A stretch of 6,031 nt of DNA, taken from the NCBI GenBank assembly GCA_016206945.1, contig JACQQP010000148.1, positions 1 to 6,031 of the forward strand, in the 5' to 3' direction. Every line of letters starts with the position of its first letter. The stretch's first letter is position 1. The position numbers and the translations under genes are program-made. Shown piece by piece: positions 1 through 4,748 of this stretch. The notes below the pieces were generated by a model, which had not been told where the DNA came from, did not search any database, and saw only the letters and a program-made list of their open reading frames with translations. The DNA comes from Candidatus Omnitrophota bacterium. GTDB taxonomy: Bacteria > Omnitrophota > Omnitrophia > Omnitrophales > Danuiimicrobiaceae.

Positions 1-204
1 ATCCATAGAAGTGAGCTTACCTTCTATGACACCAACTACAAAAGAATAAAGACGATTGAACTTCCCCAACCTCTTCCCCTTCATTATGAGGTGCCGATTA
101 GTGAAATTCCTCCCCACAAAGACACCCTTCACTACCAGCTTTCAGTCTATGATTCAAAAGGCAATCAAGACCGGACGAGTGTGGGCAGGATTGCGCTTAA
201 ATGA
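1..204 (+). CDS. C-terminal end of an unidentified protein, possibly an Ig/FN3-like beta-domain (5' part outside window)
   Basis: The first reading frame is open from the left edge to a TGA at 202-204 and gives 67 residues. The tail reads like the last strands of a beta-sandwich domain: LTFYDTNYKRIKTIELPQ near the start, then YQLSVYDSKGNQDRTSVGRI close to the end. The D-x-x-G-N pattern between strands is common in Ig/FN3-like extracellular domains, but I cannot name the family. The strongest evidence that this frame is real is a second, diverged copy of the same peptide at 3936-4028, 16 of 22 residues identical, in a frame that also ends in a stop at the equivalent place. The overlapping open frame at 56-274 has no such support. 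The stop codon lies inside the first unit of the decamer array at 201-300. Function unknown. Confidence 0.65.
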   Translation: MHRSELTFYDTNYKRIKTIELPQPLPLHYEVPISEIPPHKDTLHYQLSVYDSKGNQDRTSVGRIALK

Positions 205-300
205 GGTTACAAGATGTTGCGAAAGGTTACAAGAGGTTACAGGAAGTGACGCAACCTTCTGTAACTTTCTGTAACCTTAGGTAACCTCATGTAACGTTAA
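201..300. repeat. Ten-unit, 10-bp-phased array with orientation switch
   Basis: Five decamers ending in GGTTAC or a close variant start at 201, 211, 221, 231 and 241 (ATGAGGTTAC, AAGATGTTGC, GAAAGGTTAC, AAGAGGTTAC, AGGAAGTGAC). They are followed without a break by five decamers in the opposite orientation at 251, 261, 271, 281 and 291 (GCAACCTTCT, GTAACTTTCT, GTAACCTTAG, GTAACCTCAT, GTAACGTTAA). Unit 201-210 is the exact reverse complement of unit 281-290. The array is a large imperfect dyad centred at 250/251 with exact 10-bp spacing. It could be a protein-binding array, a hairpin at the end of the upstream transcript, or a simple tandem repeat. There is no T-run as expected for an intrinsic terminator. 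Confidence 0.85.
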
Positions 301-330
301 TTCGGCTCTTTCCACACCGGGAAATTTTAG

Positions 331-359
331 TTGCTCGTTGTGAGGCTTTGAGATAAAAT
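331..359 (+). promoter_or_regulatory. Weak candidate sigma70-type promoter for the lipoprotein gene
   Basis: TAAAAT at 354-359 matches five of six bases of the -10 consensus. TTGCTC at 331-336 lies 17 bp upstream but matches only three of six bases of the -35 consensus. The predicted transcript would start near 366, about 20 bases before the start codon. It is the best candidate between the decamer array and the gene, but the -35 is poor. Confidence 0.3.
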
Positions 360-387
360 TAACACCAATTAACAACGGAAGGTGGTC

Positions 388-804
388 TTGAAAAAGCATG
401 TCTTTCTAGTCATTCTTGCAGCTCTTAGTATTTCGGGCTGCGCCTCTTCGATGAAGGATTACCCAAAATATGATCAAGTGCTCGTTTACGAGCGGCCCTA
501 TGATTACACTTATTTAAGAACGCTTGAGGCGCTCAATACTTTTCCCGGCTGGGTTCTGGAAGAGACCGACAAGGTTAAAGGACTTATTGTTTTGCGGAAT
601 ACTCAGTACGGGAATCTTTTTGACCGGGATAAATGGGTAGCGCGTTTCCGTGTGAAAAGCCTTGGCCGTAAAAAAACTTCTGTGGAACTTGAGCCTGTCT
701 CACAACAACTTACCGAAGGCGGAAAACTGTTGGATCGTATCGATCAGATGATGGCCATGACACAGAAGGTACAGGGAGAGCAGAGCGCGCAACTCGTCAG
801 TTAA
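388..804 (+). CDS. Small predicted lipoprotein
   Basis: A protein of 138 residues from the TTG at 388. I chose this start because GGAAGG at 377-382 sits five bases before it, and because it gives a classic lipoprotein signal: M-K-K-H, then a hydrophobic run, then the lipobox I-S-G-C with the lipidated cysteine at residue 18. The in-frame GTG at 382, two codons earlier, overlaps that ribosome binding site and is less likely. The residue after the cysteine is Ala rather than Asp, so by the E. coli rule the protein would go to the outer membrane. The mature part of about 120 residues has an alpha/beta pattern (YDYTYLRTLEAL, FPGWVLEETDKVKGLIVLR, RFRVKSLGRKKTSVELE). This is faintly reminiscent of BamC-like helix-grip domains, but I do not recognise the family. 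The gene stands alone and ends at a strong terminator. Confidence 0.85.
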   Translation: MKKHVFLVILAALSISGCASSMKDYPKYDQVLVYERPYDYTYLRTLEALNTFPGWVLEETDKVKGLIVLRNTQYGNLFDRDKWVARFRVKSLGRKKTSVELEPVSQQLTEGGKLLDRIDQMMAMTQKVQGEQSAQLVS

Positions 805-826
805 TTTTAGAGGGTTTCGTGGAGTT

Positions 827-862
827 GAGGGCGGGTGAGGAAAGCGAACCCGCCCTCTTTTG
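827..862 (+). terminator. Intrinsic terminator of the lipoprotein gene
   Basis: GAGGGCGGGT (827-836) pairs perfectly with ACCCGCCCTC (848-857) across an 11-base loop, followed directly by TTTTGTT. It lies 23 bases after the stop codon, so the lipoprotein gene is probably monocistronic. Confidence 0.85.
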
Positions 863-877
863 TTCCAATGAGGACAC

Positions 878-1065
878 TAGGTTCTGTTGACATTTTGCTA
901 TTTTATTCCTTCTCCCCTATTTTTTAGGGGGAGAAGGCTAGGATGAGGGGGTCATATGTTTAGGATTTCCCCTCACCCTATCCCTCTCCCCTCCGCCAAA
1001 GGACGGATCAGTCCTCCGGCTGAAAAGGGGAGAGGGAAAAAATCCTTAAATGTCAACAGTGCCTA
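878..1065. mobile_element. MITE-like non-coding element with terminal inverted repeats
   Basis: TAGGTTCTGTTGACATTT at 878-895 and the reverse complement of 1048-1065 (TAGGCACTGTTGACATTT) agree at 16 of 18 positions. The similarity continues inward into T-rich and CTCTCCCC-like sequence. Both ends are bordered by TA, compatible with a TA target duplication as made by Tc1/mariner/IS630-type transposases. Inside are three nested hairpins: 908-917 with 928-937, 940-950 with 969-979 (10 of 11), and 982-991 with 1027-1036. There is no plausible coding sequence. The block is therefore a short, transposase-less, highly structured element. It ends only a few bases before the ribosome binding site of the NYN gene. 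Confidence 0.6.
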
Positions 1066-1084
1066 AAGCGGAGGGAAGAATTTC

Positions 1085-2674
1085 ATGACGTTTTGGACTA
1101 GAGAAAGAGACGAAGACAAACCGTTTTCTGAGAAACTTGCGGATTACCTCACCTCAGCGGAACTGGGCGGCGTGATCCGCGATTCTTTTTCGCATAAAGA
1201 AATCGCAAGGCTCATGGCTTCATTAGGCGCTGTTTATCCCGGCATTCGAATCGAATCCGTAAGCCACGAGGAATTGGCTCAGGGTTTTGCCGAGGATGCC
1301 CTGAAAGACCCCGTTCTCTTAGCGTCGCTTGAGAAAGCGTTGGACAAGGTTCACGAGCCTGATCTTGAAGAAATCAGGTCCCTCTCGCCTAAAGAGATTA
1401 AGGAAATTCTTTCCCGCGTTCCTGAGATTTTGGAACGGCGGGGCGTGGGAAAGCTGGTTTGGGTTTTGTTAAAGGATCCGAGGCCTGAGGTGAGAGAGTT
1501 GATCCGGCCCTTCATTAAATCGGTATGCCGCTTTGGTGAGCAAGCACTTCGAAAATTGGAAGATGCGGCAGACTTTAGAAAGCGCTTCGAGGAAGGGAGA
1601 CTCGGCAAGGCGGAAGTTAAAGAGGTGAAGCACGAACTCTTCTCTTTGTATCGTGAGCTCAAGGAAGTTCAAAAGAAACTTCAGGAGAAAGAAAAGAAAA
1701 TGGGAGCTCTTTGGCGCGAACAGGACCGCCTGAAGGAGGATCTTTCTCGTGCGAAGCGCGAAAATAGCTCGCTCGCCGCAAGTCTTGGGCAATTGAGGAA
1801 AGAGCTTATCCGAAAAGAAACCGTTATTGGGACGCTCGAAGAGACGGGAAAAAAGCTTTCAAGGACTGAGGAGAAGGGGTTGCGCCGCCAGCTTCACGAT
1901 TTGGAACGGGAACACCGAAAACAGGAGCACGAGATTCTTAAAGCAAGAGAGAAGATTTCTGAACTCGAAGGGGAGCGTGACTCAAACAGGGATCTTTATA
2001 ACCGCTTGGCGAAGGACTGCGACCGTCTCCTCCAAGAAAAAGCTTTGCTGGGCGACCAGCTGGCACTGTTGATCAAGGAACGAGATGAGACGAAACAGCC
2101 GGTTTCGATTCAACTGAAGACCCAATCCCACTCAAAAGAAAAAGGCAAGCGCCTTGGAATCTTCGTCGATATGCAAAACATTTGGATCGCCGCGCGACGT
2201 CTTGAGCGAAAGATCGATTTCGGGAAGCTTCTGGATTCCATTGTGTTGGGAAGGCATCTGGTAAAAGCCATTGCCTATGTGGTGGTGGTCCCAGGATTAG
2301 AACAAGAATCGTTTTTCAATATGTTGAAACGAAAAGGTTTCGAAGTGCGCTACCGAACTTTGATTCGGAGAGCGGATGGTTCTGCAAAAGGGAATTGGGA
2401 CACCGGAATGGTCGTGGATGCCATCCACTTGGTCGATAAAAATGATCTCGACATCGTTCATGTGGTGAGCGGAGACGGCGATTTCATTGATCTCCTCAAA
2501 TTCCTCAAGACAAAAGGAGTGCGCGTTGAGGCCTCTGGGTTTCCGTTCAATACGGCTCAGGATCTCTTAAAGTGTGTGGATGATTTCTTCCCGCTCAGTG
2601 AGGGTGTTTTAAAAGAACGTGAGCTGATGGGCGCATCCTCGAATTTTAGCCGCTTGTCTGCAAAAGAAACGTAG
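1085..2674 (+). CDS. Coiled-coil protein with C-terminal NYN (PIN-like) nuclease domain
   Basis: A 529-residue cytoplasmic protein. The ATG at 1085 has GGAGGG nine bases upstream (1070-1075). Residues 1-175 are mostly helical and unrecognised. About 176-334 is a long charged heptad-rich coiled coil, followed by a short polar linker. About 355-510 is a NYN domain of the LabA/DUF88 type. The acidic residues expected to bind metal in this PIN-like fold are visible: D362 in FVDMQN with N365, D439 and D445 in WDTGMVVDAI, and D464 and D466 in SGDGDF. NYN domains are predicted or shown to be metal-dependent RNases, so RNA cleavage is the likely activity. The coiled coil would mediate oligomerisation or partner binding. 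This is inferred, not seen. The usual K-G-x-D motif appears as KGNWD. There is no signal peptide or membrane segment. The gene lies between a MITE-like element and a toxin-antitoxin-like pair, and its promoter is not evident. Confidence 0.9.
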   Translation: MTFWTRERDEDKPFSEKLADYLTSAELGGVIRDSFSHKEIARLMASLGAVYPGIRIESVSHEELAQGFAEDALKDPVLLASLEKALDKVHEPDLEEIRSLSPKEIKEILSRVPEILERRGVGKLVWVLLKDPRPEVRELIRPFIKSVCRFGEQALRKLEDAADFRKRFEEGRLGKAEVKEVKHELFSLYRELKEVQKKLQEKEKKMGALWREQDRLKEDLSRAKRENSSLAASLGQLRKELIRKETVIGTLEETGKKLSRTEEKGLRRQLHDLEREHRKQEHEILKAREKISELEGERDSNRDLYNRLAKDCDRLLQEKALLGDQLALLIKERDETKQPVSIQLKTQSHSKEKGKRLGIFVDMQNIWIAARRLERKIDFGKLLDSIVLGRHLVKAIAYVVVVPGLEQESFFNMLKRKGFEVRYRTLIRRADGSAKGNWDTGMVVDAIHLVDKNDLDIVHVVSGDGDFIDLLKFLKTKGVRVEASGFPFNTAQDLLKCVDDFFPLSEGVLKERELMGASSNFSRLSAKET

Positions 2675-2733
2675 GAAAGATGGATAAAAGGCAGGCTAAA
2701 ATATAGTATCATGGCAGCAAAAATAGAGAACTC

Positions 2734-2982
2734 ATGACGCGATATCGACTCAAATGGGTAGCCGGCAAAAATACGCCCCAGAAAGTGTACATTACCCGTG
2801 TCTTTAATTTTGGAACGTGGGAAGAATGGCGGGCATTAAAACGGAAGTTTCATCCGCTTGCGATTGAAGAGTCCGTAAAAAAACCTCTCGCGGGACAATG
2901 GACCAAGCGGGCAAAGAATTTTGCTGAAGTTTTGTATTCGTGCAAGATGCCAAGAAAAGCGCTCATCTCTTACGATGTCTAA
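2734..2982 (+). CDS. Small putative antitoxin / partner of AbiEii-type nucleotidyltransferase
   Basis: An 82-residue basic protein. Its core, FNFGTWEEWRALKRKF (residues 24-39), followed by a short helical C-terminus, resembles small proteins often encoded directly upstream of AbiEii/DUF1814 nucleotidyltransferases (a DUF6922-like family, named from memory and hedged). The stop codon overlaps the start of the next gene by eight bases, which implies translational coupling. By analogy with AbiE systems the upstream gene would be the antitoxin or regulator, although this protein is far shorter than classical AbiEi and shows no obvious winged-helix domain. The ribosome binding site is weak (AGAGAA at 2725-2730). 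A nine-codon frame starting at ATG 2711 ends in a TGA overlapping this start codon (ATGA) and might be a leader, but nothing else supports it. Confidence 0.75.
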   Translation: MTRYRLKWVAGKNTPQKVYITRVFNFGTWEEWRALKRKFHPLAIEESVKKPLAGQWTKRAKNFAEVLYSCKMPRKALISYDV

Positions 2983-3607
2983 ATTCTATTTCGACGTTTT
3001 ACCAAAGCGCCAGGCTGTGCTGTGGAAACGATTTTCTTCCGCATCGGAGAAGTTGAAGTCGTCGCGTCTCTATTTGGCGGGCGGGACGGCCTTAGCGTTA
3101 CAGCTGGGCCATCGTCAATCTCTTGATTTTGACTTTTTCTCTCAGAAATCAGGTTTCGGACCCAACCTTCACCGCTGGCTTCAATCCTTTCCGGATTTTA
3201 TTCTGCGTGAGATGGATGAAAACACGCTCCACGCGGAGCTTCAAAAAACGAAGGTCAGCTTTATCGGAGGCTACCGGTATCCGCTGATTCGGAAGCCGTT
3301 AGAGGTAGAAGGGATCCAGCTTGCCAGCATCGCCGATATTGCGCTCATGAAACTTTTGGCGATCACGCACCGCGCGACTTTGCGGGACTACCTTGATCTG
3401 GCAGCGATCCTTCGAGGCCCAATCTCTCTCGGAACGCTTCTCACATTGAGCCGAAAGAAATATGGAAAGCGCTTCAATTTCCTGATCCCTCTTAAGGCTC
3501 TGGTCTCATTTGAAGATCTCGATCGGGAAACGCCGGTTATGCTTGATAAGGAAATCGGAAAGAACTGGAAGAATATTTTACGCCAGGCTGTGAGAGAGGT
3601 CGGCTAA
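2975..3607 (+). CDS. AbiEii/AbiGii-type nucleotidyltransferase (toxin-like)
   Basis: A 210-residue protein from the ATG at 2975. The upstream ATG at 2921 would add 18 unconvincing residues inside the preceding gene. The nucleotidyltransferase core motif is clear: LAGGTALALQLGHR then SLDFDFF, with G36, G37 and the metal-binding pair D51 and D53. The later AbiEii motifs are also present: LASIADIALMKLLAI (D121, K126) and THRATLRDYLDLAAIL (R133, D138, D141). Proteins of this family (PF08843) are toxins of type IV or AbiE-like systems that transfer nucleotides to RNA or other targets. Abortive infection against phage is the known role of some members and a possibility here. The protein is shorter than AbiEii itself, so it is a compact member. 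The gene overlaps its partner by eight bases and has no clear ribosome binding site of its own, which fits translational coupling. Confidence 0.88.
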   Translation: MSKFYFDVLPKRQAVLWKRFSSASEKLKSSRLYLAGGTALALQLGHRQSLDFDFFSQKSGFGPNLHRWLQSFPDFILREMDENTLHAELQKTKVSFIGGYRYPLIRKPLEVEGIQLASIADIALMKLLAITHRATLRDYLDLAAILRGPISLGTLLTLSRKKYGKRFNFLIPLKALVSFEDLDRETPVMLDKEIGKNWKNILRQAVREVG

Positions 3608-3691
3608 TCCAAGCCATACCCAAGAGAGTTCTAATGAAAATTCTCTGCAACACTCTCACGACGCAATTTAGGTGCATTCAGTGTGGCTCCG

Positions 3692-3726
3692 CAATCCTCG
3701 CCCAGCGCGGGATTGAGTTTTAATTT
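3692..3726 (+). terminator. Candidate intrinsic terminator downstream of the AbiEii-type pair
   Basis: CAATCC at 3692-3697 pairs with GGATTG at 3710-3715. Further pairing of CGC with GCG inside the loop gives a GC-rich hairpin. It is followed by AGTTTTAATTT. It lies 85 bases after the stop codon. The T-tract is interrupted, so strength is uncertain. Confidence 0.45.
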
Positions 3727-3743
3727 CGCTCCCGAAGATTTTC

Positions 3744-3770
3744 TTGACGCGATTTTTTTCGTATCATAAT
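3744..3770 (+). promoter_or_regulatory. Weak promoter-like pair, possibly vestigial
   Basis: TTGACG at 3744-3749 and CATAAT at 3765-3770 each match five of six consensus bases, but the 15-bp spacer is short. No intact gene follows within 380 bases, only palindromes and the decayed fragment at 3936-4028. It may be a relic of the lost gene's promoter, or chance. Confidence 0.2.
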
Positions 3771-3814
3771 CACGCCCTCCAAATCAATACAACGGTCTTT
3801 GAACTATGACAGGT

Positions 3815-3837
3815 ACCTTGAAATGAAAATTCAAGGT
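3815..3837. repeat. Short inverted repeat in the intergenic region
   Basis: ACCTTGAA (3815-3822) and TTCAAGGT (3830-3837) form a perfect 8-bp stem with a 7-base loop. No T-run follows. It could be an operator-like site or part of a degraded repeat element. Confidence 0.4.
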
Positions 3838-3857
3838 GGAAAAGGAAAGAGAGAGCC

Positions 3858-3932
3858 TGACATGAAGTGTCATCCGGGGATGACAAAAAGCGCTCATATT
3901 CGGGGATGACATCTGGTATCCCGCCTCGTAGT
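3858..3932. repeat. Cluster of small palindromes, probable degraded dispersed repeat
   Basis: TGACA/TGTCA (3858-3862 with 3868-3872, 5-base loop) overlaps GTCATCC/GGATGAC (3869-3875 with 3878-3884, 2-base loop). The word GGGATGAC recurs at 3903-3910, and the block ends near ATCCCGCCTCGTAGTGACG. This vocabulary (GTCATCCC, GGGATGAC, CCCGCCTCGTAG) is typical of dispersed intergenic palindromes in bacterial genomes. The rest of 3608-4100 shows no further gene. Confidence 0.45.
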
Positions 3933-3935
3933 GAC

Positions 3936-4028
3936 GATTCCACTCTCCTTTACTACCAGCTTTCAGTCTTTGATGAGAAAGGGAATGAAGATCGGACAGG
4001 TGTGGGGAAGATCGAGTTACCACTCTAA
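3936..4028 (+). pseudogene. Remnant of a second copy of the gene end seen at 1-204
   Basis: The frame ending in TAA at 4026-4028 encodes YYQLSVFDEKGNEDRTGVG followed by KIELPL. This aligns without gaps to YQLSVYDSKGNQDRTSVG and its continuation at the left edge of the window, with 16 of 22 residues identical. At the DNA level ACTACCAGCTTTCAGTCT is identical at 131-148 and 3952-3969. Upstream of about 3936 the similarity stops abruptly at the palindrome cluster. An in-frame stop lies at 3858-3860, and no start with a ribosome binding site is visible, so only the last 30 or so codons of the gene survive. Most substitutions are conservative (Y/F, R/K, Q/E), so the copy diverged while still coding and was truncated later. 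Confidence 0.7.
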
Positions 4029-4100
4029 AGATCAGGATTTGAAAAAATGGAGCTTTTGAGTTACTGGCTGGAAGTGCTTTTAAGATGTAAGTTCCGGGCT

Positions 4101-4129
4101 TTGACAAACGGAAAAGTCTATGCTAGAAT
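4101..4129 (+). promoter_or_regulatory. Strong sigma70-type promoter of the toxin-antitoxin operon
   Basis: A perfect -35 TTGACA (4101-4106), a 17-bp spacer and -10 TAGAAT (4124-4129, five of six) preceded by an extended -10 TG at 4121-4122. Transcription should start near 4136, about 24 bases before the antitoxin start codon. Such operons are commonly autorepressed by the antitoxin, but I see no convincing operator palindrome here. Confidence 0.8.
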
Positions 4130-4159
4130 TTCGTGTAAATAGAAAATTGGAGATTCCGA

Positions 4160-4438
4160 ATGGCAAAAGCTTTGGTTAAGATTCAGAAAAATAAGAATAT
4201 TACGCTTCCCATGTGGCTTATTCATCGATTTCATGTTGAGATCGGGGATTTTGTACGGCTCGAGGAAACGAAAGACGGTATCCTGATGAAGCCTGCCAAA
4301 TTGATCGATCCTTCCCAAGCTTACTTTTGGACAAAGGAATGGCAGGAGGGTGAAAAAGAAGCCGAAGAAGATATTCGTCAGGGCCGCATCAAAAAGTTTA
4401 AAAGCGTCAAAGCATTAATGGACGATCTCAAAACTTGA
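4160..4438 (+). CDS. AbrB/MazE-fold (SpoVT-AbrB) antitoxin
   Basis: A 92-residue protein starting at the ATG at 4160, with GGAG seven bases upstream (4149-4152) and a near-consensus promoter in front. Residues about 4-48 form a swapped-hairpin AbrB-type DNA-binding domain (VKIQKNKNITLP, then EIGDFVRLEETKDGILMKPA). The C-terminal half, FWTKEWQEGEKEAEEDI followed by RQGRIKKFKSVKALMDDL, is the acidic helical tail usual in antitoxins of this type, which would wrap and inhibit the toxin. The antitoxin probably neutralises the product of the next gene and represses its own promoter. The TGA stop overlaps the TTG start of the toxin by four bases. Family assignment is confident. The autoregulation is inferred from family knowledge. 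Confidence 0.88.
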   Translation: MAKALVKIQKNKNITLPMWLIHRFHVEIGDFVRLEETKDGILMKPAKLIDPSQAYFWTKEWQEGEKEAEEDIRQGRIKKFKSVKALMDDLKT

Positions 4439-4698
4439 TCCAGTTTCTTTTTCGAACGAAGCGGTTTAAAAAGGATTTTAGACGCTTACCTCATGAGATC
4501 CAAGATCGTACGGCCAAAGTTTTCGAGCTTTTTAGATCCAACCCGCGCCATCCTTCTCTTCACGTTAAGAAAATGGAAGGCACGCAAGACATCTGGGAGT
4601 TAAGAGTGAGCGACAATTATCGCATTACATTCCAGTTTGTCCAGGAAGGAGTTCTCTTGCGACGGATTGGTACCCATGATATCCTTCGAGAGCCTTAG
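4435..4698 (+). CDS. RelE/ParE-superfamily toxin
   Basis: An 87-residue basic protein starting at TTG 4435, which overlaps the antitoxin stop as TTGA. The second toxin-like sign is the RelE-type layout: an N-terminal helical pair FRTKRFKKDFRRLPHEIQDR, then the beta-sheet core WELRVSDNYRITFQF (residues 54-68) and the terminal strand RRIGTHDIL (77-84). Such toxins are usually ribosome-dependent mRNA interferases. R57, R63 and H81 are candidate functional residues by position, but I cannot align them rigorously. No separate ribosome binding site is evident beyond the coding end of the antitoxin, so translation is likely coupled, which would hold toxin below antitoxin. YafQ/HigB-like or ParE-like activity cannot be separated from sequence alone. 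Confidence 0.87.
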   Translation: MIQFLFRTKRFKKDFRRLPHEIQDRTAKVFELFRSNPRHPSLHVKKMEGTQDIWELRVSDNYRITFQFVQEGVLLRRIGTHDILREP

Positions 4699-4748
4699 AA
4701 AAGTCAGCCGAGCTAGACCAAAATTACGAAGAATAAATTGACTAATCA

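Noticed and set aside
56..274. 72-codon open frame on + strand at the left edge
   Set aside because: It overlaps the 1-204 frame, which is supported by the homologous copy at 3936-4028, and it runs through the decamer array.
201..300. CRISPR array
   Set aside because: Units are 10 bp with no spacers and switch orientation, unlike CRISPR repeats.
1351..1792. Minus-strand frames 1351-1662 and 1469-1792, opposite the coiled coil
   Set aside because: Ser/Leu/Phe-rich products typical of antisense reading of Lys/Glu-rich coiled-coil codons, with no support of their own.
1827..2072. + strand 81-codon frame inside the NYN gene
   Set aside because: Out-of-frame shadow of the coiled-coil segment.
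3623..3646. AGAGAGTT/AATTCTCT hairpin shortly after the AbiEii-type gene
   Set aside because: Stem contains a G-T pair, is AT-rich and has no T-run, so the hairpin at 3692-3715 is the better terminator candidate.
3784..4107. Minus-strand 107-codon open frame in the gene-poor region
   Set aside because: Crosses the palindromes and the antisense of the gene remnant. No recognisable domain or ribosome binding site.
4118..4318. Minus-strand 66-codon frame
   Set aside because: Antisense to the AbrB-type antitoxin gene and its promoter.
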